A stretch of DNA of 49,761 bases, taken from NCBI GenBank assembly GCA_013361525.1, contig JABFXY010000159.1, positions 1 through 49,761 on the forward strand, in the 5' to 3' direction. Below are positions 34,022 through 43,309 of the stretch, in pieces. The stretch's first letter is position 1. The number at the start of each line of letters is the position of its first letter. A program made the translations under genes and the position numbers. This stretch comes from Polyangiaceae bacterium (GTDB taxonomy: Bacteria; Myxococcota_A; Polyangia; Polyangiales; Polyangiaceae). The notes below the pieces were generated by a model. That model was not told where the DNA came from. It saw nothing but the letters and a program-made list of their open reading frames with translations, and did not search any database.

Positions 34022-34795
34022 TTGAAGACCGTCCCGAACCTTCATCCGTCGCTGTTGGCGCATGCACACGAAATGAGCACGCGCCCTCCGGAGTCCTCCG
34101 CCGAGGAGGACGCGGATCTCGAGGTCACGCTCGAATGGGGTGATTTCGTCGCGACCCGGGCAGCCGCTCGCATCGAGGCGTTGCTTCCGAGCTTCCTGAT
34201 CCATGAATTGGTCGAAGAGCTCAGCGACATGATCTCGATCGGACCGGCGCTCAGCTCGCTCTTCGAGTCCTGCATTCAGGGGAAAGCGCCGGCAGAGACG
34301 ATTCTGCCCACGAATGGCGAAGAGCATTTCTTCGACGAGCAGGCGCAGCCCTTTCACGTGCTCGCGATGAAGGTCGGCGCACAGCTGTCCCTCAACGAGT
34401 TCACGCTCACGCCGGAGCTGCCCAATCGCGATGTCCCGGCGGAGGACGAGCTCTCACGATGGACCTTTGGGCTGATCGCGGCGTTCTTGACCGGGGCGCT
34501 TGCGACGGAGGAGCGACTCGCGGGTCCCGATCGCGAGCAATGCGCCGAGGCCTGCGCGGCAGGGCGGCGCTTGCTTGATAGTTTCCTCGAGTGTGCCTCG
34601 GATCATCGAGCGACGACCGCCTCCGTATCGCTGCAGCTTCACGTGCTCCCCCGCGACGAACAGATGGGCGTGCTATCACTCGAAGATCGCTTGACCCATT
34701 GGAACGCCATGATGGCCTTCGGGGCGCACATCGCTGCAGCGCTCGACGGCCCTCCCCTCTTCGAATCGAAGCCGGCAGAGGCGGAGCTCGGATGA
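34022..34795 (+). CDS. Unknown protein, first of a coupled paralogous pair
   Basis: The 257-aa protein is helical and acidic, with VTLEWGDFVATRAAARIEALLPSFL near the start. It ends with VSLQLHVLPRDEQMGVLSLEDRLTHWNAMMAFGAHI, a block that recurs in the next gene as VSLRVHLLPR, then LESKDSKAHHEVCIGLARHL. The two are therefore paralogues in tandem. TTG 34022 has GAGGGGG six bases upstream and is preferred; an ATG at 34074 lacks a ribosome site. Its stop overlaps the ATG of the next gene. No signal peptide or known domain is visible. Confidence 0.75.
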   Translation: MKTVPNLHPSLLAHAHEMSTRPPESSAEEDADLEVTLEWGDFVATRAAARIEALLPSFLIHELVEELSDMISIGPALSSLFESCIQGKAPAETILPTNGEEHFFDEQAQPFHVLAMKVGAQLSLNEFTLTPELPNRDVPAEDELSRWTFGLIAAFLTGALATEERLAGPDREQCAEACAAGRRLLDSFLECASDHRATTASVSLQLHVLPRDEQMGVLSLEDRLTHWNAMMAFGAHIAAALDGPPLFESKPAEAELG

Positions 34796-35538
34796 CCCGC
34801 CCCACGGATTTGCACTCGCGTACGAAGCGGCTCATCAAGGACGACCGTCTCGTGCCGCCGGACACGGTTATCTGGTTCGATCGCTGCGCGAAGTGGGCCG
34901 ATGGTTTCACGCTTCGTGGCGTGTCCAGCATCAATGGCCTCTTTCATGACTCGATCACGGAGCCATTGTTGCACTTGGTCCCCGGCGAGCTTCTGAGCAA
35001 CCTATCGTTGCTGCGGCTAGTCGAGGGTGTGACACGATCGAAGCCGGGGCCAGCCGAGGTCACGGTGGTCGTGACCGAGCGCACGGTCTGGCACGACACG
35101 CCGCGAGAGGTGCACCGCACCGCCATGCGGGTGACCGGCGAGCTCTCGTTCCGCGACTTCATGAGCGCGAACGAGGCTGCACCGAAGACCGAGACGCCGG
35201 TGGTACGCCTCGCGCATACGGTTTTCGGCGGGGTCGCGGCGTACGCGCTCGGGGCTCTCGGCGGCACCGCCAGAGTCGGCGGAATCGATCACGAACGAGC
35301 GAACGAGGAGAGCGACGGAGCGCGCGCGCTGATCGAGGATTACTTCACGCGAACCGATGACGCCGTTCGAGACTCGGTGAGTCGTGTTTCGCTTCGGGTG
35401 CACCTACTCCCGCGCAACGGAGACGGCAGGACGCTCGAGTCCAAGGACAGCAAAGCCCATCACGAAGTCTGCATCGGACTTGCTCGCCACCTGATCTTGC
35501 GGGTGGGCTCGCCGAATCCATTGGGCGTCGCGCATTGA
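34792..35538 (+). CDS. Unknown protein, second of the coupled pair
   Basis: The 248-aa protein begins in the ATGA overlap with the previous gene, so the two should be made in fixed ratio. It shares with it an early E-P-L/S-L block, a central Ala/Gly-rich stretch (GGVAAYALGALGGTA against GLIAAFLTGALATEE) and the HLLPR ending. Heterodimer formation is an obvious possibility given the coupling; function is unknown. It converges with the lipoprotein gene 139 bases on. Confidence 0.8.
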   Translation: MTRPTDLHSRTKRLIKDDRLVPPDTVIWFDRCAKWADGFTLRGVSSINGLFHDSITEPLLHLVPGELLSNLSLLRLVEGVTRSKPGPAEVTVVVTERTVWHDTPREVHRTAMRVTGELSFRDFMSANEAAPKTETPVVRLAHTVFGGVAAYALGALGGTARVGGIDHERANEESDGARALIEDYFTRTDDAVRDSVSRVSLRVHLLPRNGDGRTLESKDSKAHHEVCIGLARHLILRVGSPNPLGVAH

Positions 35539-35676
35539 GAGCGGCGGCTCGGACAATCCAGCTCCACTGCGCATGCGCGACGTCCGGATGAGCTCTTCCG
35601 ACGAGCTGACCGTCGCATCGAAGACGACTTCGAGATCCGCTGCCGCGGCGGCAAGTGTCAGCTCTGAACTCGTCGC

Positions 35677-36276
35677 CTACTCTTCCGATTCGAGGTCGCG
35701 AATGCTCGCACGCGCCTGGTTGCTGATGGCGGAGCCGTCATTCTTGTCAAAACGCTGGAGGAAGGCGCGTGCGCGCGCCTTTTGAGGTCCGGTACGCGCA
35801 ATATGGCCAATGCCGAACAGGGCCGAGCGCCTCGCGTCTGGGTGAGACGATGGGCTCGACACAATGGTCTCGAGGAGCTCAAGCACGGCGCCGCACTGCT
35901 CGGGCGACCCCGGAGGAGCATCAGGAATCGCCGAAGACGTGGGAATCGGCACCGGGGAGGTACGCGCGGGGTCTCGCCAACAGAGGCTGATTATGTTCGG
36001 CACCAGCTCGGATTCATACCGGCCAGCTGATGAGACGCGGGATTGGTATTCCGTCAGTCGCAGTTGCACCTCTGCCGGTGACAATGGGAACGTCGAGGAC
36101 GACGACGTCGCCGACGCTGAGGGCCCGGACACGGAATCGGAGGATGGATTGGTCGAAGCGGCGTTCGACGGTATGGACGACGAGGCTGAAGAAGCTTGCG
36201 TCGAATGAGGATCGTTCGCACAGCCAAAAGCCAATGCGAGTGCGACGAGCCCAGAGATTTGCGCGGTAGTGTTCAA
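35677..36276 (-). CDS. Small lipoprotein with possible HEAT-like helices
   Basis: The protein is about 199 aa. The start is a TTG at 36276 with AAAGG at the right distance, giving a signal peptide with lipobox (GLVALALAFGC, Cys about residue 18) and then a Ser/Pro-rich tether. The C-terminal half has Cys-containing helices (NIISLCWRDP, EQCGAVLELLETIV) and ARRSALFGIGHIARTG, which is like a HEAT repeat helix pair. The frame is open further upstream to 36489, but the lipobox fixes the start. Function unknown. Confidence 0.72.
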   Translation of the reverse strand: MNTTAQISGLVALALAFGCANDPHSTQASSASSSIPSNAASTNPSSDSVSGPSASATSSSSTFPLSPAEVQLRLTEYQSRVSSAGRYESELVPNIISLCWRDPARTSPVPIPTSSAIPDAPPGSPEQCGAVLELLETIVSSPSSHPDARRSALFGIGHIARTGPQKARARAFLQRFDKNDGSAISNQARASIRDLESEE

Positions 36277-36528
36277 ATTCAGCCTTTGGTTGCCCGAACG
36301 TACAGTAGCGCCCGCGGCTTCTCCACACCCGCCGTCCTCTGTCGCGGTGATGGATCTCGCCTTGTTTCCTCCGCTTCGGTCGGCCGTGATTTCTGCGAAG
36401 GGACCGCGGAGCTCAAAGGTGGAGACCGCGGCGGAAGCAGAGGCGAAACCCAAGGCGAAGCGGGCGCGCACCAGCCGCGTCGGGGTCACGGACGTACAGT
36501 GAGCCGAAATCCGCGAAAAGAGCGCTCC

Positions 36529-36992
36529 GGGCGGTCGATCGGCGTCCTTGCCGACCGCCGGGACCGCCCCGAGCGGCGGTTTCAGTCACCCGCAAGCTGC
36601 CGCGGCCGCTCGAGCCGCTCGTTTCGGTCGCGGCCGAGTTGCTGACGGCGCGCAGGGCGGCGGTTTCGGTCGGCGACAAGGCGCCGGGGCCGCGAGCAGC
36701 GGCGAATCCGGCCTTCCACAAGCTCCCGCGACCGCAGGCCGGGGCGATTTCAGCTGGCTTCAAGCTGCCGCGACCGTGCCGAGCGGCGATCGTCGAAGGT
36801 CGGGGTACCGCCGCGAGCGTGCCGGGCGGCGGTTTCCCGAGACGAGCCTGCGCCGTGAACGCGGCCGGCGGCGATTTCGCAGATCGGCCCCTCGCCGCGA
36901 CCGTACCCAGCGGCGATTTCGAACCATGACCACCCGCCGCGAGCGCACGCAGGGGCGGACTCGGTCGGCAGCAGCCGTCCCGGACCGCGCCG
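36529..36992. repeat. Degenerate 42-bp tandem repeat, about 11 units
   Basis: A core resembling GAGCGGCGATTTC recurs at 36529, 36571, 36613, 36655, 36698, 36739, 36781, 36824, 36866, 36908 and 36951, a period of 42 bases with one-base slips. Between cores lies a CTGCCGCGACCGTGCC-like segment. 42 bases equal 14 codons, and a plus-strand frame from about 36548 reads 14-residue units (GGFSHPQAAAAARA, RGDFSWLQAAATVP) until a slip near 36785. The pattern then resumes in another frame (GGDFADRPLAATVP). It looks like a decayed repeat gene or a non-coding tandem repeat. Confidence 0.75.
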
Positions 36993-37425
36993 TGCGGTGA
37001 AGCCCGAGAAATCCTAGCTCGGGCGCCTCCCCGTTTTTGACGGCCGCCTACAATTTCGCGCGACCGCTCAAAATGCGTGTCCGCTCGTCGCCGCTCGTGC
37101 CGACTTTATGGGTTCGGGCATCGATATGCCGATAGCGCTGGCGGGCGGAACATTACTCCGTATTACCACCTCGCGGCGCTCAGCATTGGGCAGCTTCGCG
37201 CGTCGTGGTCGTCCCGAGGGGAATCCGATCCATCGCTGACTGTTCAGGGATGGAAGCCGCGGCAACCGACCACTAAATAAATCCAAGTCGCTACCGGGGA
37301 CGATTTGGTGTCTACGCTTCAGCCCGGGCGGTGACTCAAGTCTCGTGAGTCGCGGTTGGATGGGGGGGGCACCGGGGAATTCATCCCTCGGCGGCGACGT
37401 CTTCCGCACGCGACAGGAGGTAAAC
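36993..37425. other. Leader region of the 37426 operon
   Basis: No gene is supportable in these 433 bases. They should contain the promoter for the rightward two-gene operon. A strong ribosome site AGGAGG ends five bases before ATG 37426. No clear terminator or operator was found. Confidence 0.4.
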
Positions 37426-38391
37426 ATGTCTCAGAGCAATCTTCCGAATGATGGAGGCGGCACCCTCGTCAGGGCACCGGCGCTCCCGACCGACCAAGCT
37501 GACAAACCTTTCAGCTTCGATCCTCAGATCGGCGAAGGCGCATTCTCCAAGCGGGCGCCTTCCCTGCGCGCGATGGATCCGGGGGCTGTCACGACCCCGA
37601 ACTGCGACGCTTCTCGCGCAGCGCTGACTGCGCTCCAGTTCGTCAAAGCAGCACAGAATGTGCCGAGCCGTTCACAAGCGTTCGCCGGCCTCGGGGCCTA
37701 CCTGGGCGACAACACGCTCGAGATGCTGCGTGAGCAGGCATGGACGCTCTGGTATCTCGACTCGCGCGTGCGAAGCATCCAGGCGACGAAGTCCGACGCG
37801 AAGGTCGATCTCCGCCTCGCCGAGGAGGGGACGAAGGCCCGAGCGCGCGTGCTCAGGATGCTCACGTATCACCTCGGTGAAAATCCGCGGATGGAGGCGG
37901 AGCTCAAGGATATCGCGCTCGGGACGGGCTGGGTCGATCTCGCGAGCGATCTGGCGCGGCTCGCAGGCCACATCAGCGTCCACAAAGAGAAGCTCGCCGC
38001 CGCCGATCCGATGAACTTCCGCCCGGACGACGAGGTACGGCTCCGCGGAATCGCGAACGAGATCGTCGCGCAGCTCAACGAGGATCGCGGCAACGAGACG
38101 GCCGATCTGCGCAATCGTGCGTGGACGCAGCTCGTCGCCACGTACGCTCATCTCAAGTCCGCCGCGGACTTCATCTTCCACAAGAGCCCGAGCGAGGCGG
38201 CGCTCTTCCCGGGTCTCCGCCAGGCGGTCATGGCGTCCAACGCGCGCCGCAGCACGGAGGAGGAGACGGCCGCGGATCCGACTGCACCGGTGTCGGCGGA
38301 TCCCGCCGCTCCGGCCCCCGTCGAGCAGCCCGCGACTGCGCCCGTAGCGGGCATTCCGGGGCTCCCTGGTGGTAGCCCGCTCATCGGGTAA
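37426..38391 (+). CDS. Unknown helical protein, partner of the HerA-like ATPase
   Basis: The 321-aa protein is mostly helical. It begins with a disordered stretch (PNDGGGTLVRAPALP) and ends Pro/Ala-rich with GIPGLPGGSPLIG. The central part has LGDNTLEMLREQAWTLWYLDSRV, KARARVLRMLTYHLGENP and NRAWTQLVATYAHLKSAADFIF, with no known domain. The ribosome site AGGAGGTAAAC before ATG 37426 is the best in the window. It precedes the ATPase by 32 bases on the same strand. Helical partners of HerA-type ATPases are common, so a joint complex is possible, with no further support. Confidence 0.82.
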   Translation: MSQSNLPNDGGGTLVRAPALPTDQADKPFSFDPQIGEGAFSKRAPSLRAMDPGAVTTPNCDASRAALTALQFVKAAQNVPSRSQAFAGLGAYLGDNTLEMLREQAWTLWYLDSRVRSIQATKSDAKVDLRLAEEGTKARARVLRMLTYHLGENPRMEAELKDIALGTGWVDLASDLARLAGHISVHKEKLAAADPMNFRPDDEVRLRGIANEIVAQLNEDRGNETADLRNRAWTQLVATYAHLKSAADFIFHKSPSEAALFPGLRQAVMASNARRSTEEETAADPTAPVSADPAAPAPVEQPATAPVAGIPGLPGGSPLIG

Positions 38392-38423
38392 GCGACAACG
38401 GCGCGCCCAGGAGGATCGAGATC

Positions 38424-39836
38424 ATGAATGCTCCTTCCGAGGAAGGCTTCTTCCTGGGCGCGACGTCCGCGCTCAATCAATCCGCACTGCGCCGCCACGA
38501 ATTGCCGGCCCATCACCTGACCACGCACGCCGTCATTCTCGGGATGACTGGTAGTGGCAAATCAGGGCTCGTGACCGTGCTTGTGGAGGAGGCAGTGCGG
38601 TCGTCCGTGCCTGTCGTCGTCATCGACGTCAAAGGGGATCTCACGAATCTCCTCCTCGCGTTCCCCGACTTCAACGCCGCGTCGCTCGTGCCGTGGGTTG
38701 AGCCGGGCCCGAAGGCCAAAGGTCCCAACGCGCGCGAAGAGCTCGCGATGAAGCTCGCCGAGGAGCGCCGCGTGGGGTTGAGCGCGTGGGGCATTCGCGA
38801 GGCCGAGCTCGCGGCCTATCGTGCGTCCTCACATGTCCGCGTGCTCACGCCGGGCGCCGACGCGGGCGAGTGCTTGCACGTGCTCTCCTCGCTCGAGCGC
38901 CGCTCGTCGCGCTGGGACAATGACGTCGAAGGCGCGCGCAGCGCATTGTCGGCGGCGATCTCGCTTGTCTTGCGATTGCTCGGGCGCGACGCCGACCCCG
39001 CGCGCAGCCGCGAGCACGTATTCCTGTCGGTCCTCGCCGAGCGTCGACTGATGCGCGGTGAGTCCGCGGAGATCGGCGCGCTCCTACCCGAGATCGTCGA
39101 GCCCCCCATCGACTCGATCGGCGCGCTCTCGGTCGACGACTTCATCGCCAAGCGCGCGCGCCGCGAGCTCGCGGCGGCGCTGAATGCGCTGCTCGCTTCG
39201 CCGTCGTTCGCGAGCTGGCGCCAGGGCGCGACGCTCGACGTCGCCGAGTGGATGGCGCCAATCCTCACGACCCCCGAGCACCCAGCGAAGACGCCGGTCA
39301 CGATCGTCAGCGTCGCGCACCTCGACGACGACGAGCGCGAGCTCGTCCTCGGCGTCGTCCTAGAGGAGATCCTGACCTGGGTGCGGGGCTTGCCCGGGTC
39401 GCAGCAGCTCCGCGGGCTCATCGTGTTCGATGAGGTGTACGGCTTCCTGCCGCCGCATCCGGCGTCACCGCCCACCAAGCGCCCGCTCGTCGCGTTGATG
39501 AAGCAGGCGCGAGCGTTCGGCGTCGGTGTCGTCATCGCGACGCAGAACCCGATGGATCTCGATTACCGCTCGCTATCCAACGCGGGGTTGTGGTGCCTGG
39601 GCAGGCTGCAGACGGATGCGGATCGTGCGCGGGTCCTTGATGGACTGGTCGGGAACGCGGGGGAAGAGGCTGCGCAGCTCGCGGGATTGCTGAAGAGGCT
39701 CGCGCCGAGGTGGTTCTTGATGAGGGATGTTCGGTCGAAGTCGGGGACCGTTTTTCTCCAGCCGCGGTGGGCTATGTCGTTCATGCGGGGGCCCATGACG
39801 CGGGCGGAGATCAAGCGGGCACGCGGGATGAGCTAG
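38424..39836 (+). CDS. HerA/DUF87-family ATPase
   Basis: The 470-aa protein has a P-loop at 40-47 (GMTGSGKS), a PVVVIDVKGDLTNLL second motif typical of the HerA/VirB4/FtsK group, and LRGLIVFDEVYGFLPPHP as Walker B (about 330-348). KQARAFGVGVVIATQNPMDLD follows as sensor and RLQTDADRARVLDGL as Arg-finger region. These are the hallmarks of the HerA-like translocase family. No membrane segment or nuclease domain is present. AGGAGG lies nine bases from ATG 38424. It may act with the 321-aa neighbour on DNA or on a membrane-bound complex; the biological role is not evident. Confidence 0.9.
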   Translation: MNAPSEEGFFLGATSALNQSALRRHELPAHHLTTHAVILGMTGSGKSGLVTVLVEEAVRSSVPVVVIDVKGDLTNLLLAFPDFNAASLVPWVEPGPKAKGPNAREELAMKLAEERRVGLSAWGIREAELAAYRASSHVRVLTPGADAGECLHVLSSLERRSSRWDNDVEGARSALSAAISLVLRLLGRDADPARSREHVFLSVLAERRLMRGESAEIGALLPEIVEPPIDSIGALSVDDFIAKRARRELAAALNALLASPSFASWRQGATLDVAEWMAPILTTPEHPAKTPVTIVSVAHLDDDERELVLGVVLEEILTWVRGLPGSQQLRGLIVFDEVYGFLPPHPASPPTKRPLVALMKQARAFGVGVVIATQNPMDLDYRSLSNAGLWCLGRLQTDADRARVLDGLVGNAGEEAAQLAGLLKRLAPRWFLMRDVRSKSGTVFLQPRWAMSFMRGPMTRAEIKRARGMS

Positions 39837-40374
39837 CTCTTCCACGCGGCGCGGATGGAAGGGGCGCGTGAACCGCAGGCGCATGGTTTGCGCGGATCTG
39901 ACCAAGGAAGCGGAGAGCCTCGCCGACGAACCGATCTCGGTCATGGCCGGATGGCGTCCGAGGGAGCCTGCGAGAAGGGCGGAAGGGCCGCGTGACTGCC
40001 GCCGGGTACTCGCGAGAAGTGTGCCGAGGTCTCTTGTGGGTGCTCGATTACGATTCAGTAGTCCCCAAAAGAACGCCTCGGTTGGCAACTCTCGTAGAGC
40101 AGGAGCTCGCGTTCCTACCGAGGCGGACGGGGCGATTTCGCAGGTCATCGGGTCCGCGATCCACGCGCGGCCGGAGTTGGCGCCGTCCGCGTGTGGGCTC
40201 ACTCTCGTTTCTTTATCCGGCTGTCTCACGAATCCTGCGAACCTGAGATGACGCGAGAGCGCGCCCTGGAACGTCTTGAAATGATTAAGTGCAAGCTACG
40301 GCACGATCTTTCACGGGTTAGGCTCTTCGTGCTAAATCTAGTTGCGCAGTTGAGCGTCATCTCAGTCAGGCTCG
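39837..40374. other. Gap before array 2
   Basis: In 538 bases I see no gene I can support. Frames on both strands overlap and have no domain. The sequence ends with a core box at 40317-40323 that begins array 2. Confidence 0.4.
40317..40323 (+). other. Isolated integron core box at the head of array 2
   Basis: GTTAGGC is identical to the core of the best attC in array 1 and lies 52 bases before the first gene of array 2. No inverse core or matching arm is found upstream. It could be the remains of an attI or of a partial attC; a chance match to seven bases is also possible. Confidence 0.4.
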
Positions 40375-41127
40375 ATGGCCGTGGTACGTCCCTACCGCAA
40401 TGTATGGTGTTCCGTGAGCGATATCGACGAATTTCGCAAGCTAGTTCGAACTGCCGCGGCTGATCCCGTTCTCGTGAGCCGACGTTTTGAACTGGCCCGC
40501 TTGGCTGCAAGAACGCTCGAGGAACTAGGCGTGGAGCTCGACGTCGCCGGCCGTCTGCTCGGGACAGATCGCCTGAAAGGTCTTTCGCCCACCGGGAACG
40601 GGAGCGATGAGACAGTTGCTGTGGCCCTCTTGCTTCGCGTCGCCTCGGAGCTGATAGGCGGCTGCGCTTCGTTGTTCGCAGAACGACGACATTACGCCGC
40701 GGCCGCCCTCCTCAGGCAATTGACAGAGGTCGAGTACTTGGCTTGGGCATTCGAAACGCGCGATCGCGACGCAGAGCGGTGGCTTCGCAGCACACACGAA
40801 GAGCGCGAGGAATTCTTCAGGCCTGCACGGCTACGCCGGGCATCCAATGGTCGCTTCCGGAATCAGGACTATCGCTACCATTGCGAGCTGGGCGGACACC
40901 CCGTTCCGCGTGCGGAGCTCCTGTTCGGCGCGGCCGCGAACGAAACAGCCCAGTTGCTTCTGTCAGACGCGCTCGGACACATCGGCCACATCTGGAACCA
41001 CCTTTCAGCCTGGGCGATCAGCCACGGCCATGGCGATTCCATCGACCGGCACACTGGGAACCTGCCAGTTCTTCACAGATCGCTATTCGCGGACGACCCG
41101 CTGGCCAGGCTCCCCCCGCCTTCGTAG
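40375..41127 (+). CDS. Unknown helical protein (DUF5677-like), cassette gene
   Basis: The 250-aa protein is alpha-helical with RVASELIGGCASLFAERRHYAAAALLRQLTEVEYLAWAF, a pattern like the DUF5677 family, and then DRDAERWLRSTHEEREEFF and QLLLSDALGHIGHIWNHLSAW. Such proteins are often adjacent to phage-defence genes and are related to HEPN folds. I see no Rx4-6H motif that I would trust here. ATG 40375 is used, with a GTG at 40414 as alternative. It is first in array 2. Confidence 0.7.
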   Translation: MAVVRPYRNVWCSVSDIDEFRKLVRTAAADPVLVSRRFELARLAARTLEELGVELDVAGRLLGTDRLKGLSPTGNGSDETVAVALLLRVASELIGGCASLFAERRHYAAAALLRQLTEVEYLAWAFETRDRDAERWLRSTHEEREEFFRPARLRRASNGRFRNQDYRYHCELGGHPVPRAELLFGAAANETAQLLLSDALGHIGHIWNHLSAWAISHGHGDSIDRHTGNLPVLHRSLFADDPLARLPPPS

Positions 41128-41180
41128 ACCTCATCTCGGGTGTCACCGCGACCGCAGGTATCGGCGACTTTGCGGGTGCT

Positions 41181-41272
41181 ACCAAACGGGGCGTCGCACC
41201 TGACCGACCCCGTCTGTCGGTTGCGGCGCACCCTCGCGCTGGCGCTCGCGCGTGAACGTCGATACGTTGACG
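41181..41272 (+). other. Integron attC site
   Basis: The site runs ACCAAAC (imperfect inverse core), arm GGCGTCGCACCTGACC, loop, CTGGCGCTCGCGCGTGAACGTC, spacer GATAC and GTTGACG. The right part matches the array 1 sites closely, and the left arm has the extra G and extra A at the same places. The arms pair only partly, and the core deviates from GTTRRRY in its last two positions. Confidence 0.7.
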
Positions 41273-41372
41273 AGGCCGATCCAACCCACGAGTTCACGGG
41301 CGACAGGTCGGCTCCCAATAAGGTCGCGCGCGTGGCTCGCGCTCCATCAGTGATGCCCCGAGGAAGGCAACG

Positions 41373-43163
41373 ATGACAGACCAGAATCGGCTCACCGTTA
41401 CTCTCTCCGAAAACGCGACACGGATTGTTCGTGACTCTGTGCAGCCGCTCTCGCGGTCGCCGGAGGAACTCGTCGAGTCTGCGCTCATGCGAGGGTTGAG
41501 TGCGCTTTCTCGCATATGGCGTCAGAATCGTAAAAATGGTGAAGTCCTACAAGCAGCCCCCGCTCCCCAACGATCCGAAATTGAGCGTTCTGCCGTTTGG
41601 CACCGCTTCAGAGCCTCGCTCAGAGAAGAGCCTTCGACCGGTGACGCACACACTTCACGCGCCAAGAAATTGCGGCATTGGTTGTGCGCCGACCCCGCGG
41701 CGCGTGCGGCGCTGTCCGATATTGAGTCGGGAAGTCTGTCATCGCAGGCCGAGTTGCAGACTCGCTTCGCTGACCCTGCCATCGATCTCGCCACCGTTCT
41801 GCATGCGATGGCAACCAAATCGTGCGCGGTGAGCTTTTCGTTCGACGTTATCTGCAGCGCCGGCTTGATACGCGACACGAGCTTCGATCCGTGCGGCGGC
41901 GCCAAGGAAGTCGTCTTGCGTGGGCGCATCGTTGGAAACGACGGCCATCGCCGTCTGACAACCGTAGAGATAGTTGTGACTATCGAAGATCAAAGCCGAT
42001 GGGCGTCGCGCGAGCCTCATCTTCAATGGCACGAAGGGAGCACCTACGACCTACCCGAGTTCACGAAGGCTCGACTGATACTTGACCACGTGCTTGCTAC
42101 ACTTCGCGCAGCTGGCGCGCCAACGGACTACGACGATCTAGTATCCGACTCGTTGCCGTCAGAAGTTGCCGTAAGCATTCTGCGGGAATTCTTCGACGGT
42201 ACCACTACAACGATGAGCGTGATGGGTCACCCTAAGCCAGGCTCAGCTCGCGCAGAGGGCGTCGATGATGCGCTCGCACCGATCGAACTGGAGAGCGATA
42301 CCTTTGCGAAAGCCTGGGCGCTACGCGACGAACTCGCCGCATACAGCAACGGCGACGTGGTTCAACTTGCCGCGGAGTACCAGCGATTGTTCCTCAATAT
42401 CGAGGCCGATCTGACTGACACCCAAGGTTCTGGCGCCACCTTCAGGGTGCGCACCGGCGAGGGTGAGGCGGCACCAATACTCGAGAGCATGCTTCAAAAG
42501 ATCTCGAAGGCGCATCCCGAACTATTCGAGGCCGGGTTTACGCCCAAGCTGGTACGGGAGGAGCTCAACAAGCTCCGGGACAAGGTATCGCATCTCCAAA
42601 GACGAAAATTCAACAACACGCCGCTGCCAACACCCTATGGTATCGAGGTTTACAATATTGAATTCCGCAAGCGATTAACGCGATCGGTTCCGATCGTGCG
42701 CGAACTCGCCAAATTGCTCCTTTCTCGCCAGCTATCGTTTGTTAGATATCCGAAGGAGCGCAAGTCCGTGCCGATTTCCACAATGATTCGCGTTTGCGGG
42801 CTCACGGAATACGCAAGGGGGACAACGGCGCGCAACTTGGTGTCTCGCACGTTGCGAAAAATTGCCAACTCCGGCTCCTCTGACGTGGCATGGTCAACAT
42901 TTGTGGTGTCACACCTGCAATCTGAGGAGCATTTCAGCGCCGCCGTGGCGGCAGCGATGACGTGCGCTGATCTCCCTGAAGTCTTTGACGGGCTAGTAGC
43001 CGCCGCTGGGCGATCCGAGCCCTGGGCCGAGCATGCACGTAATGTTATCGCCAGTGCCGCGGATAAGGGCGATGGGGTGGTCAGCCGCCTTCAAGAGAGG
43101 CTGGGCAAAGCGGGATGCGAGATTCCAGCCGATGTCCGCCCTGGGGAGCCGTCGAAAACCTAG
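41373..43163 (+). CDS. Large cassette protein with RHH-like start and HEPN-like Rx4H motif
   Basis: The 596-aa protein begins with a segment similar to a ribbon-helix-helix DNA-binding unit (LTVTLSENATRIVRDSVQPL, then PEELVESALMRGLSALS). A strand-rich middle region follows (about 150-240). Near residues 395-410 it reads EELNKLRDKVSHLQRR, with R402 and H407 in an Rx4H spacing typical of HEPN RNases. The rest is helical. No family name comes to mind. It lies directly before the OLD nuclease gene and could be its partner. ATG 41373 has AGGAAGG at the right distance. Base composition looks less GC-rich than nearby chromosomal genes. Confidence 0.75.
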   Translation: MTDQNRLTVTLSENATRIVRDSVQPLSRSPEELVESALMRGLSALSRIWRQNRKNGEVLQAAPAPQRSEIERSAVWHRFRASLREEPSTGDAHTSRAKKLRHWLCADPAARAALSDIESGSLSSQAELQTRFADPAIDLATVLHAMATKSCAVSFSFDVICSAGLIRDTSFDPCGGAKEVVLRGRIVGNDGHRRLTTVEIVVTIEDQSRWASREPHLQWHEGSTYDLPEFTKARLILDHVLATLRAAGAPTDYDDLVSDSLPSEVAVSILREFFDGTTTTMSVMGHPKPGSARAEGVDDALAPIELESDTFAKAWALRDELAAYSNGDVVQLAAEYQRLFLNIEADLTDTQGSGATFRVRTGEGEAAPILESMLQKISKAHPELFEAGFTPKLVREELNKLRDKVSHLQRRKFNNTPLPTPYGIEVYNIEFRKRLTRSVPIVRELAKLLLSRQLSFVRYPKERKSVPISTMIRVCGLTEYARGTTARNLVSRTLRKIANSGSSDVAWSTFVVSHLQSEEHFSAAVAAAMTCADLPEVFDGLVAAAGRSEPWAEHARNVIASAADKGDGVVSRLQERLGKAGCEIPADVRPGEPSKT

Positions 43164-43190
43164 CTCGCTGCGGGGGTTACGGGCGGTGCT

Positions 43191-43289
43191 GGTCAACGGC
43201 GCGTTGGTGCAGACCGTCGCACCGGTCGCCAACTCGCTCGACTCGCTGACTCCGTCTTGCACCCGCTGCTGAACGCCTCTACGCTGCGC
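43191..43289 (+). other. Diverged integron attC site
   Basis: GGTCAAC opens the site, followed by GGCGCGTTGGTGCAGACCG as left arm. CGCTGCTGAACGCC, spacer TCTAC and GCTGCGC close it. Alignment with the 32395 site is good in the right arm (CGCTGCTGAAC) and partial elsewhere. The closing box has lost the GTT start, so activity is doubtful. Confidence 0.58.
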
Positions 43290-43309
43290 ATACGCGCAAG
43301 AGGGGGGCC

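Noticed and set aside
36529..36992. CRISPR array
   Set aside because: The units are contiguous and degenerate with a 42-base period and one-base slips. There are no identical repeats separated by unique spacers, and no cas genes nearby.
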